From Thermoplasmatota archaeon (GTDB taxonomy: Archaea; Thermoplasmatota; Thermoplasmata; Thermoplasmatales; Thermoplasmataceae): DNA of 64,000 nt. Under the pieces are notes generated by a model. That model made no database searches. It saw only the letters and a list, made by a program, of their open reading frames with translations, and was not told the DNA's origin. The translations under genes were made by a program, and so were the position numbers. Within the stretch, counting starts at the first letter, position 1, and the number at the start of each line of letters is the position of its first letter. Shown in pieces: positions 54,900-63,933 of the stretch. The stretch lies in contig JAMCUL010000019.1 in the NCBI GenBank assembly GCA_023381355.1, positions 1 through 64,000 on the forward strand. Direction: 5' to 3'.

Positions 54900-54934
54900 T
54901 CAGCAGGTCGGGGGTTCAAATCCCTCCAGTGGCT
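54862..54934 (+). tRNA. tRNA-Thr (CGT anticodon)
   Basis: A complete cloverleaf: acceptor GCCACTG/CAGTGGC, D-arm GCTC...GAGC, anticodon stem GCTGA/TCAGC around loop TTCGTAA (anticodon CGT, reading ACG), T-arm GGGGG TTCAAAT CCCTC with one G-T pair. Discriminator T at 54934, and no encoded CCA. No intron. The 5' half lies inside the DUF1015 reading frame and no clear TATA box stands upstream. Either it has a weak promoter of its own (AGGATTGCGTTTTACAC region) or it is cut out of the protein gene transcript by RNase P. Confidence 0.96.
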
Positions 54935-55373
54935 TGTATCACAAAATATTGAGTTTTTAACATAATGCAAAGTGTTTATTTTCAGAACTTACTGATTTTC
55001 ATTTTCCTGTAAGTTTACTTTGAGTAAATATTGGATTTTCTCTTTATTTTCAACTGTTTTTCAGATATGAGATAGTGAGATTTTTTCCATACTGAATTCT
55101 ACATAATCTTCAGTATAACCAGTCATGCAAATTTTCACCGATTGTTCGAGAAGAAGCGCATCCCAGAGTAGGTGCAAGATATTCTGATTAGGGAGCATTA
55201 TAAACACATTGAATCCCGATATAAACTCAAGCAAGATTCCATAATAACAGGCTTGTGATAACTTACAAGTTTATCCATGAACCCACATGAAAGTCCGATG
55301 ACCCAATAAATTTTTGAATTGAATACAAGGATTTTCTTTACAGGAAAATATCAAGAAGAACCAGTTTAGATAG
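54935..55373. other. AT-rich stretch without a gene downstream of the tRNA
   Basis: About 440 bases, stops in every frame, no ribosome sites. T-rich runs just after the tRNA (GAGTTTTTAAC) could terminate transcription. This sits at the start of the region littered with IS remnants and may be the boundary of an integrated block. Confidence 0.4.
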
Positions 55374-55448
55374 AGTACTATCTACAACAAAGAAAGACTG
55401 CACTCTGCAATTGATTACAGAACACCAACGGAGGTATATGAGAAATAG
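55374..55448 (+). pseudogene. IS3-family integrase C-terminal remnant
   Basis: The reading TIYNKERLHSAIDYRTPTEVYEK followed by TAG is the C-terminal tail of IS3-family OrfB transposases (YN-x-x-R-x-HSAL-x-Y-x-TP). The reading frame cannot be followed upstream for more than a few codons because of stops and frame changes. About 25 residues survive. It marks an old mobile element. Confidence 0.75.
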
Positions 55449-55740
55449 AAAGAAAACGTAGTAGAGTAATCGACATAAGTCAATCTCACCCAGAATTACG
55501 TGTCCAATCCATACACGAATTGTGAATGATTTGACCCTAAATAACCAACACGTTTTATCTATCCATGGGGAATTATTTCATTTATTCTTACACTGAGTTG
55601 GGGATACTATCCCCAAAGTTCTGTAATCATTTTGGATACATCTCCCGATCATTTCCTTAATCACATCAATTCATTTAGAAAATTTAAATGATTTGAAAGA
55701 GGATAAAAAACATCGTCCAAATGATAAAGGGAACACATCA

Positions 55741-56250
55741 ATGATAGGGATGACAGGTATCTTACCGTTGATCTCACACATGTGCTGTCAATGAACGATG
55801 GAATAATATCAGCGAGACTTGGTAACAACAGCATGGATCAGTACCTGCCTCATGTACTGATCCTGTATTCACTGGATCATGAGAGACCATCTTATTTGCA
55901 TGCTTCTAGGATACATTAACGGTGTTGCGCCACTGAGGATGACAATGCTTGAATCAAATATATCAAAAATTGTTCTTGTACCTGATTCTGTAAACGTTCA
56001 AGAGCACAATACATGGGGATAGTTATTACATAGGGATGACAAATAGCTGCAGGGATGGATGTTCATCAACTTCATGGCACTCACGATAAATTACAGCATA
56101 TATGCCTTGCTGAAGTCAAAGAACATAATTGATGGACACGGCATACCTATTGTGTAAATTGGCAGGAGTTATAGCTCAATATGCGTTCTGATGAAAGTTG
56201 AATCGATTCCGACTACGCTGAGGAGTCTACTGTATAAGGAGAGATAATGC
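55741..56250 (+). pseudogene. Decayed IS4/IS1634-like DDE transposase
   Basis: Two readable pieces in different frames look like the catalytic core and C-terminus of an archaeal IS4/IS1634-group transposase: DRYLTVDLTHVLSMNDGIIS with LGNN and HVLILYSLD (the first Asp region), SNISKIVLVPDS, then after frameshifts and stops GWMFINFMALTINYSIYALLKSK, the typical tail. At least two frameshifts and several stop codons are present, so it is inactive. The family name is by pattern, not by alignment. Confidence 0.65.
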
Positions 56251-56675
56251 GCCATTATTTACGGACACATGAGGGAGTAGAACATCTCAACGAATGCCAG
56301 TTATGGCCTTTTCGTATCAATCTTGGAAAGTTGTGAGTTGCTGATTCCACTCTCTATTGCAGTATCTGTGAGTTCCTGATTCCTCATTGCGGATTTCATA
56401 AGGAGAACTGTGTGATCCAGGAGATCAGTCTTCTTTGAATGTTCATCAACAAGGGTGGTTTCAGAAATATCTGAACAGATATTCGTAAGCCCCTTTCTGA
56501 CAAGAACGAGCATGGATTAATAATTACATCATAGAATAAATATGATATCGGTCGGACAAAAAGTTAAATATTGGAAAAAAGATTATATTATCTGACTTGA
56601 TCATTTTTTACTCGACTTTTACATCCAAGGCAGTTCAGCCATCACCAGTAGTTGTTAACGGAGGGGCGGAGCAAA

Positions 56676-57629
56676 ATGCCACTGGATGAGATATCAAAGA
56701 AGATTATTCGTAAATTCCAGTGGCCGATCAGTGGAGATTCGAGTTTCACAAACAAACCTTCTGTCTACAAGATGGCAAGGGAGTTCCACGTGCATCCGAA
56801 AGTTATTAAGAACAGGATAAACAACATGCTGGAATCAGGATTGATTCGAGGGGTAAAGTTTTACGCGAACAGCAGATTTGTGCCCTGGAATCGTTACTTC
56901 ATTTTGATTGGTGCCGGAAATAGTTTTGCTAAAGAAATTCATGACCACTTTTCAGAATTTTCCCAGATAGAACGTGTGATTTTTGGTACCCTCAAGTTGC
57001 CGAACCAACCAGATGCTAATGGCGATGTAAACGTTGAAAGAGAATTTTCCAGCATTTCCATGATTGCCTCAAATGATTCAGATATGAAAGTGCAATTGTA
57101 CAATCTTGAAAAAACACTTGGTCACGCGCTGAATATTGCGGAGATAATGAACGAGTCTCCTAAAAAAGAAGAAGTGATATCCCCCGGTGAGCAATACATT
57201 CTGAATGCCGTTTTGTATCAAAACCCTTTGTCGATGAGCATAAATAAAATTGCCCACGAACTTGGAGTGCCTGCCCGTACAGTCCGCAGAAGGGTCATGA
57301 GAATGCTTAATGCAGGCGTTATTTACGAGGAGGTTTCGCTTGACACCAATATTGCACAGGGTGTTCTATTGCCCAGCATCATCTTAAATGGGGACTACCA
57401 GAAATGGCTGCCTGCAATAAATGAGTCTAAATTCCTGCAAGAGAGATTGCTATTATACAAGAACTGGTCCAGGTTTTCTTTTTTCATATTTTACGCAGAA
57501 ACCTTCTCCAACGTTGACCAATTAATCGCCCATGCAAGAGAAATTGATCCGGCAAGCATGTTGACATACAGAAATGGGTCATACAACAATCCGCATGTAA
57601 AATACCCTCCGCCGGAAATTGAAGAATGA
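56676..57629 (+). CDS. Two-domain helix-turn-helix regulator, Lrp/AsnC-like
   Basis: 317 residues from the ATG at 56676 behind GGAGGGGCGGAG. Two winged-helix units, residues about 15-60 (YKMAREFHVHPKVIKNRINNML) and about 175-225 (SINKIAHELGVPARTVRRRVMRML), each followed by a sensor-like alpha-beta region. I do not recognise a family beyond the HTH. Duplicated HTH plus effector halves recall Lrp-like or archaeal signal regulators. It stands alone between transposase debris and a surface protein gene and may control it. Listed TTG start 56652 is less likely. Confidence 0.75.
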   Translation: MPLDEISKKIIRKFQWPISGDSSFTNKPSVYKMAREFHVHPKVIKNRINNMLESGLIRGVKFYANSRFVPWNRYFILIGAGNSFAKEIHDHFSEFSQIERVIFGTLKLPNQPDANGDVNVEREFSSISMIASNDSDMKVQLYNLEKTLGHALNIAEIMNESPKKEEVISPGEQYILNAVLYQNPLSMSINKIAHELGVPARTVRRRVMRMLNAGVIYEEVSLDTNIAQGVLLPSIILNGDYQKWLPAINESKFLQERLLLYKNWSRFSFFIFYAETFSNVDQLIAHAREIDPASMLTYRNGSYNNPHVKYPPPEIEE

Positions 57630-57834
57630 GCCGAGCGGATTAAGCATCATCTATTGATAATTCAAACGACCATTGTCCTGCGGAGGAATACTACTGAAAA
57701 TGCCTGCAATCGTAAATTGACCATTGACAGAGAGGCATCATTGGACTCATGTGGGTTCCTTCTCATATCTTCTGTCACATTCCAGCACTTTTTGTATCGT
57801 ATCGCCTAATATATTCACGCTCGTTTTCTTTTGC

Positions 57835-60117
57835 ATGGAAAATCAAAAAAACGGTATGAGAATGATAGGGATTAACGTCCTTTCCGTGGTTGTCGTAATT
57901 GCACTTCTGGGTGCATCGTTCGCATTGGTAGGTGGCCATTCGAACCAGGGTCCAGCCTCAAATGGAGGATATTTGCCTTTCCAGGGCGGATCAGGAGGAT
58001 ATACGCTTACAATAAAGGAGACGGGACTTCCTGCGGGGCATCTGTGGAATGTTTCCCTCGGAGGATCTGGCTCAGGAGGATTCGTGTCGACTAGCGAGAG
58101 TTCGAACTCCACCACAATCCAGTTCACGCTGGCAAACGGTAATTATTCTTTTACCCCTGCAAGTGTGGGTTATGCAACCAATGTGACCATTACCACTCCC
58201 AATCAGATGCCATATTCTGTAACTATCAGCGGCAGCAACCTGGCTTACAACGTTTATTTCTACAAGACGTATGCAGTCACGCTTGTCGAGAAAGGTCTTC
58301 CGTCAGGCAGAGATTGGATGTCAGCTTTAACAGACTTGAGTTACAATGACGTTATTTTGTCTAACATAACTTCCAGCAATATGACAGTCTTTAGCTTGAT
58401 AAATGGGACCTGGGTTGCATCAGCCGTACCATGTGTCAGCGGATATCAAGCGTATTTTAACAATTCAGATCAGACATACCAGTTTTTAGACATCAATGGT
58501 GGGGGGCCAATGACGGTAAACATCCATTTCATCAGGGTATATAATATCAGTTTTACTGAAACAGGCCTTCCGGCAAACAGCATGTGGAAAATAGATATTG
58601 CAAATACCTCGATGGAGAATAAGGGTATTTTCAATACCGTTTATGTAACGGCGGCGAATTATACGCTGCCGGAATTTAACGGCACGTGGTACTACAGCTT
58701 CAGCACATCGGTTCCGGGAGGATACATTGCTTATCCATCCACAGGATCCGTTCAGGTCGCAGGGCATAACGTTTCAGTCGCTTTAACTTTTTCCACGGCC
58801 TTGTCGAATGGACATTACTTCTTGAACTTCACGGAAATGGGCCTTACGAGTGGGACCTCATGGTATGTGACACTTAACGGAAGCACAGAATCTTCCACCG
58901 CAAGCACAATAACTTTCTCTGTAACTGACGGAACCTATTCATACCTTATAGGTAACGTTACCGGGTATACAGTAATGCCATCATCCGGAAAGTTAACCGT
59001 CAGCGGAAGCAGCATCACTCAAACTGTCAAATTCACCCCTTACGTTACAACGCCTCCAGTGTGGGCATTCGTCGGGGCAAATGCGACTTACAGGCTCACC
59101 TCGGTTTACAAAGGCAGTACATACAGCATTAATATGACAATGCAGGTAATTGCTGTCAATTTGAGCAACAATACAGTTGAACAGAGAATGACGACCCAAA
59201 GCACAACTCCTGGGAAAGCAAACGTTACTACAGAGTATATTAACTGGAATGACTTCAATCTATGGCTTGGCAAGAGCCTGATATCAGAGTTGAACAACGG
59301 TACCAGCCCAATGGGGTTGAATGCCAGCCTTAGCAACTCGGTAGAGATAAGCACCCCTGATGGAACGTTTCTTACGGACAGAATGGTGATTTCATCAAAT
59401 GAACAGAGTTTGGTCTTTTATTTTGATATGTATTCCGGGATACTTGTTGCTCTTTATGGGACAAATGCAACAGGCAGCATAACACTCAACATCACATCCA
59501 CAAACATCCCAGAAGCCAGCACGACTGTGTCTTATTATACCGTAACATTCTCGGAATCTGGCCTACCGGCAGGAACAGAATGGTATCTCAATCTGAGCAA
59601 TGGCATGACGTACTCAACAACAGCCGATACAATATCCATACAGGAACCAAACGGAACTTATTCTTTCGCCGTTGCCTCGTCAAACAAGATGTTTGACCCC
59701 TCGCCTTCTTCAGGTACACTCACTGTTAAAAAAGGATCGGTGTCAGTATCCATAACATTCTCCCTGATCAAATATACTGTACTGTTCTCTGAAACAGGAC
59801 TTCCGTCAGGCACTTCGTGGTATGTGATTTTCGACGGAATGAACCAATCGTCTACGAAAGGCACAATCGCATTCACATTCCCTAATGGAACTTATTCTTA
59901 CACCATCGGTAATGTCTCAGGGTATTCTCTTGCAGCCTCATCCGGTTCGATATCTGTCAAAGGCCACAACGCAGCGGTGTCCATATCATTCACCCCCATC
60001 ACCAAATCGACTCCAGCATCTGGAATGGCTCCTGATGAACTATATGGAATATTAGGGGGATTGATAGCCGCCGTGGCAATAGTGTCAGCGCTTGCATTCA
60101 TGAGAAAGGGAAGGTGA
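57835..60117 (+). CDS. Large repeat surface protein with C-terminal membrane anchor
   Basis: 760 residues. An N-terminal signal/anchor segment (about 10-32) is followed by an extracellular part and a closing hydrophobic helix GGLIAAVAIVSALAF with a basic tail. Four units of about 75-90 residues, an unrelated insert of about 160 residues, and two more units make up the body. Each unit begins like YTVTFSETGLP(A/S)GTxW and ends near NGTYSYTIGNVSGY and SGSISVKG, a beta-sandwich style seen in Thermoplasmata surface proteins. Many N-x-S/T sites suggest glycosylation. The ATG at 57835 is leaderless behind a TATA-like CTAATATATTC. Confidence 0.82.
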   Translation: MENQKNGMRMIGINVLSVVVVIALLGASFALVGGHSNQGPASNGGYLPFQGGSGGYTLTIKETGLPAGHLWNVSLGGSGSGGFVSTSESSNSTTIQFTLANGNYSFTPASVGYATNVTITTPNQMPYSVTISGSNLAYNVYFYKTYAVTLVEKGLPSGRDWMSALTDLSYNDVILSNITSSNMTVFSLINGTWVASAVPCVSGYQAYFNNSDQTYQFLDINGGGPMTVNIHFIRVYNISFTETGLPANSMWKIDIANTSMENKGIFNTVYVTAANYTLPEFNGTWYYSFSTSVPGGYIAYPSTGSVQVAGHNVSVALTFSTALSNGHYFLNFTEMGLTSGTSWYVTLNGSTESSTASTITFSVTDGTYSYLIGNVTGYTVMPSSGKLTVSGSSITQTVKFTPYVTTPPVWAFVGANATYRLTSVYKGSTYSINMTMQVIAVNLSNNTVEQRMTTQSTTPGKANVTTEYINWNDFNLWLGKSLISELNNGTSPMGLNASLSNSVEISTPDGTFLTDRMVISSNEQSLVFYFDMYSGILVALYGTNATGSITLNITSTNIPEASTTVSYYTVTFSESGLPAGTEWYLNLSNGMTYSTTADTISIQEPNGTYSFAVASSNKMFDPSPSSGTLTVKKGSVSVSITFSLIKYTVLFSETGLPSGTSWYVIFDGMNQSSTKGTIAFTFPNGTYSYTIGNVSGYSLAASSGSISVKGHNAAVSISFTPITKSTPASGMAPDELYGILGGLIAAVAIVSALAFMRKGR

Positions 60118-60305
60118 CCTGGGTTGGTCAATGATCGCATTGGCATCCCTTTTGTGCCCTATATTTCACTTATCGCGAATAGGCGAAAGTTATGGCCGTG
60201 CCAACATTCAGGGCGCCATAGCGCCTTTAACCTATCTTTCACAGATGGACTACCTGCATTTAATCCCATAAGTGGCCGCTGCCTGCTCTCAAAAACCGGA
60301 GATAG

Positions 60306-60893
60306 ATGTGCATGGTTCTAAGACAGTATGCAGTTGCCAAGGGATTGGGAATCATTGTGACCGCTGTAATTTTCGTCATAATAATCGGAATCATCCTTGT
60401 CCCTTTTCTCCATGTTTTGGATAGAGGGACATCGGAAGCCAAGTTTGGGTTCCCATCTTCTTCTGACATCTCTAGCGCATCTGGAATTAACGCTAATTTT
60501 GAAGAGAAGGGAAACCCAAGCCCAACCAATGGAAGTGCCCTTGCCTATAATTCAGGCATTGTTTCCGGGGAATATGTCTACTACAACAGCACCTCCGACG
60601 GCTTTTTTGAGCTTTTTGAGTTCAAGATGTCCAGCAACGATAGCAGCAACAGCCTGTATTCCCACTATTATTCACAGTACTACACTGTTTGGAAAGGCAA
60701 CAGATCGAAAGACAGCATCTCTGCCAATATCTCTACTCTTGGATTCACATATTTCTATTTTCAGGGGGTCTCACTCATTTCGTATAAGCTATCCGTGGGC
60801 TTCAGCGGGAGTTATGCATTCCTCCTTTTATATCTTGGTGATGCCTCGATCGACATTAACAATACCGCAGAGGCTGTTATAATGCAAATGTGA
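60306..60893 (+). CDS. Single-helix membrane-anchored secreted protein
   Basis: 195 residues, starting at 60306 or 60312. One N-terminal hydrophobic segment (about 12-35, IIVTAVIFVIIIGIILV) anchors a polar, serine- and asparagine-rich extracellular body with beta-type alternation. There is no recognised family. It follows the surface protein gene by about 190 bases on the same strand and may be functionally associated with the cell surface. Base composition resembles its neighbour. Confidence 0.6.
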   Translation: MCMVLRQYAVAKGLGIIVTAVIFVIIIGIILVPFLHVLDRGTSEAKFGFPSSSDISSASGINANFEEKGNPSPTNGSALAYNSGIVSGEYVYYNSTSDGFFELFEFKMSSNDSSNSLYSHYYSQYYTVWKGNRSKDSISANISTLGFTYFYFQGVSLISYKLSVGFSGSYAFLLLYLGDASIDINNTAEAVIMQM

Positions 60894-61593
60894 TTGCAGG
60901 TGATTCAATTATCTGAATGCACAAAGGCTAGGAGGGATTCCAACCTGATTGCGTAAACGGGAACAATAAACTAAAAATATCAAATATACCTTTTTCTAAC
61001 TAGGTATTAAATGGCTCAGCGTATTCTTTGACAGTTTGCGAAACCGAATATGATCCTGCTGCTACAATCCTTATAAATAAGGGAGAGCAGGGTATACGCA
61101 CTTGAGGAAAAACTGGAGAACATCCCTGATTGTAATATCTGTATCATGTCAGAGACAGATTTGTGCCAGAGATGCAATGCGAGAGCTGCAGGGTTCTAGA
61201 ACAGAAGTGGTCGAATCCTGGGCTGTACACCTGAGATATCTGGGAACCACCGCAAAATAGTTGGTGAGGTTCACACCAGGAATGAAAAGACTGCCACTTT
61301 CTCCTCTAAGGCATCGATAGTTTTACCGTGGTTGAAGCACCAGCGGCTTAATGATACATTCTGGGCTGCCCACACAGAAACAGATCTTGTCAAAAGGCCC
61401 TGCTGGTGGATTCACGCATCAAGGTGGGGGTGTATTTTACGTTCTGGTCGGTGGTTCATTTTCATCAATGGTAGTATCCCGAATTTTGTGTAAGAAAAAA
61501 TGAAATGAATCCATCAGCAATGGACAAATCTCATGAAACATAAAAGGATGCCTCCTTAGAACAACCACAGGAGGCAATGAATAATGGAAGAGT
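60894..61593. other. 700 bases without an intact gene; unassigned degenerate coding traces
   Basis: Stops interrupt all frames. Around 61111-61200 one frame reads CNIC and CQRC cysteine pairs 16 residues apart, like a zinc ribbon, and around 61390-61460 another reads protein-like sequence. These traces could be decayed transposase or other genes; none can be named. Confidence 0.35.
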
Positions 61594-61868
61594 TTTGATA
61601 AAAAGATATCGGAAATTGTAAGGAAGAGAGTGAAGGCTCAAGGAATGGATGTTATGAAAGGGATCTTGGAACAAGATACAGAAAGATAAATGATCTGAGA
61701 ATTCCAAGGGATCGAAATAACGAATTCCAGACAGATCTCTTTGAAAGGTACCAACGCAATGTTGGTGTTGATGATCGTGTTGTATCCATGTATTCAAAGA
61801 GAGTGTCGATAAGGAATATGGCTGAAATTATTCAACATGATTGCCCAAGTAATGGAATGAGGATGTGA
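61594..61868 (+). pseudogene. IS256 (mutator-type) transposase remnant
   Basis: Two adjoining frames encode transposase-like pieces. The second, from 61689 to the TGA at 61866-61868, reads LRIPRDRNNEFQT then LFERYQRNV, VVSMYSKRVSIRNMAEI, which matches the N-terminal DNA-binding part of IS256 transposases (R-x-PRDRxGxFxP, YxKGxSTRDI). The first, 61594-61689, ends in TAA and overlaps by frameshift. The rest of the transposase is missing. Confidence 0.72.
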
Positions 61869-61979
61869 CAATTAGGAAATACGGTGTATTAATCTAATAA
61901 CAAAACATAATCGTACTCCGGGTGTCCAGTGTCAAGGGCAGCGATCATTTCATAGGGTGAGAGAAAATTTCCACTGGAA

Positions 61980-62267
61980 CTAAGGAGTAAGTATTCGGTA
62001 TAGAAGAACCAGGATCATTATCCCGAAAATGTTTATGACGAATAACGGAATTGAAAGTATCAGCCCATATCTCAGAGAGAAACCATAATATATGTATATG
62101 GATAGCGCCTGCTGCATCAGGATCAGGAATCCCATTATGACTATTGGCCTGTAAATCCTCACGCTATTTTTCTTCATTTCCCTTGAAAACACATATATTA
62201 TTACAAAAGAAATCAGGAGTTCCGCACTGAGGATTCCTATGTTTAAATCCCATATTATTTCAGTCAT
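61980..62267 (-). CDS. Small three-helix membrane protein paired with an HTH regulator
   Basis: 95 residues with three hydrophobic segments (about 8-28, 39-61 and 66-92) and short basic loops. No family is recognised. The start overlaps the end of the HTH gene by eight bases, so the two are coupled. A winged-helix regulator followed by a small membrane protein is a recurring pair in archaea and may sense something at the membrane. Confidence 0.65.
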   Translation of the reverse strand: MTEIIWDLNIGILSAELLISFVIIYVFSREMKKNSVRIYRPIVIMGFLILMQQALSIYIYYGFSLRYGLILSIPLFVINIFGIMILVLLYRILTP

Positions 62268-62565
62268 TTTTAAACCTCTTCTTCATCATTTCAACTATCT
62301 CCACATAATGTGCTTCAATTTTCTGTGATGGAAAGTATATTCGTCCATACCCGTCACCTTCTTCCAGAACGAACCCGTTCTTTAGAAGTATATCCAGATG
62401 GTGTTCCACAGTACGGTAGTTAACTTTAAGTTCGTTTGCAAGGCTGTTCTTGTTGCACGGCTGATCCATGAGTTTACCCAGTATCCTCATCCTCATTGGA
62501 CCTCCCCGGGTTGCACCAAGTATATACCAGACAATTCTTTCCGTCTCCCTGTCCAAATATGACAC
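62260..62565 (-). CDS. ArsR-like winged-helix regulator
   Basis: 101 residues. A winged helix covers about residues 20-85: RMRILGKLMDQPCNKNSLANEL, VNYRTVEHHLDILLKNGFV, then a wing GDGYGRIYF. A C-terminal helix could mediate dimerisation or contact the partner membrane protein. Starts with GTG at 62565, about 20-25 bases from a TATA-like CTTATTTATGAG. No metal-binding cysteine pattern is seen, so it is not obviously a metal sensor. Confidence 0.8.
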   Translation of the reverse strand: MSYLDRETERIVWYILGATRGGPMRMRILGKLMDQPCNKNSLANELKVNYRTVEHHLDILLKNGFVLEEGDGYGRIYFPSQKIEAHYVEIVEMMKKRFKND

Positions 62566-62594
62566 TACCTGATTGACTCATAAATAAGTGAATA

Positions 62595-62618
62595 TAAGGT
62601 TTTATCCTTTAAACCTTA
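62595..62618. terminator. Inverted repeat between the NTF2-like gene and the HTH pair
   Basis: Eight-base perfect arms TAAGGTTT and AAACCTTA separated by eight bases (TATCCTTT). It spans the last codons and stop of the NTF2-like gene and lies just upstream of the HTH promoter, so it could be a terminator hairpin of the first or an operator of the second. Confidence 0.4.
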
Positions 62619-63649
62619 TTAATTGGCCCGGTTGCAGTATTGTCGAAATCCTCGTAGATTAACTCGTATTCGAATGCACCGGAGCGCAGGTTGAAACCGG
62701 TTTCAAGATATTTCAGTCCGTATGTGACATTTATGTACATGAACTTTGAAAGGTTAGAACTGCTCTGCACTATGAACTGAACCGTTGAATTTACCGTGAC
62801 AACCCTGCCGTGGAAGGCCACGACCGGCGGTGCCTCACTGTAGAACCATACTGCATTCCACAGGCCGAAGAACTTGTTCCAGGCACCTTCAATAGACTGG
62901 TTGCCTGAATAATTTCCTTTCAGGGGACCGTTTGTCCAGTGAAGAGTTGCGTTGGAAGCATATTCCGTCATGACTGTTGAGATATTCTCAATGGCAATAT
63001 TGTTCCAGTGGCTGAAGGCCAGGGACGTTATCTGATTGGTCATGGCAGCCTGCTGGTTGGAACTTATGAATCCTGTTCCTGTAATCTTCCATGTCTCCTG
63101 CTGAATCATATTTGCTGTGACAGTTGCAGGTGATGCTGAGTATGCACCTGTGCTGGATGAAGATGACGTTGTCCCGTTATTTATGGCATACGTGAGAGTG
63201 TAGCTTACATTGATGTACTGCACCTGGAATGGCGAATTCACCGGAGTTAGAACGAACTGGTTATCAGATGTTACCGTTGCATAATTTCCACTCATTGAAA
63301 CGACTGGTGGAGACTCCGCGTAGAACCACACAGCCCCCCACAGGCTGAAAAACCTGTTCCAGGTTGAGGTGATATTGCTCACTCCATGGTATGTCCCTGA
63401 AAGTGGCCCACCTATCCATTGAAGGGTTGCATTGCTTGCATACTGGCTTCCAAGGAGGGTTGCGTTTTCAATGGATATGTCGTTCCAGTGAGAAAACGCA
63501 TCACCAAGTATCTCGTTCTCATTGGCTCCAGAAACATTCTGGTTATGGTTATTCAGATTCGCGTATGTATATACAAATGCACCTGCGAATCCAACCATCA
63601 GAACGCCAAGAACCACTGCGATTATCTTTGTTGAATTCATTTTGATCAT
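62609..63649 (-). CDS. Secreted protein with two NTF2-like (SnoaL-type) domains
   Basis: 346 residues from the ATG at 63649. A signal anchor covers about residues 7-27 and the rest is outside. Two repeats of about 130 residues each begin AFSHWN(D/N)I(S/A)IEN and hold YASNATLxW, GGPLSGTYHG/NGPLKGNYSG, a WNxFFxLWxAVWFY core and SPPVV/APPVV; this is the alpha plus beta fold of NTF2/SnoaL proteins. Between them a Ser/Thr-rich linker is present. Binding or enzymatic roles of extracellular NTF2-like proteins are largely unknown. The listed 63736 start would add 29 residues without signal character. Confidence 0.75.
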   Translation of the reverse strand: MIKMNSTKIIAVVLGVLMVGFAGAFVYTYANLNNHNQNVSGANENEILGDAFSHWNDISIENATLLGSQYASNATLQWIGGPLSGTYHGVSNITSTWNRFFSLWGAVWFYAESPPVVSMSGNYATVTSDNQFVLTPVNSPFQVQYINVSYTLTYAINNGTTSSSSSTGAYSASPATVTANMIQQETWKITGTGFISSNQQAAMTNQITSLAFSHWNNIAIENISTVMTEYASNATLHWTNGPLKGNYSGNQSIEGAWNKFFGLWNAVWFYSEAPPVVAFHGRVVTVNSTVQFIVQSSSNLSKFMYINVTYGLKYLETGFNLRSGAFEYELIYEDFDNTATGPINKV

Positions 63650-63933
63650 TCTATCATCATTTCCCGGATAAAGTTCATTTTTCAATATCTGTTGCAGATT
63701 ATATGCAAATCTATTGCAGATTGCAATCCATTCCATGAATTATGTTGATAATCAGATGTGTGGTTTAGTTGCCCATCCTTCATCGTTAAGTCATGACGCA
63801 GTATTTTTCAGAATCACATACTGCCTTGATTACCGAAGAAAAGGTGTTGATGCCAGAAAATCCTGGGTGCATATGCAGGTATCGCTCCTGCAAGGCAGGG
63901 AAGTTCTTATCGGAAATATCCCGGATATGGCCA

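Noticed and set aside
56301-56513. Minus-strand 70-residue ORF in the transposase graveyard
   Set aside because: No ribosome site and no family; it lies on the downstream flank of the decayed transposase and is probably chance.
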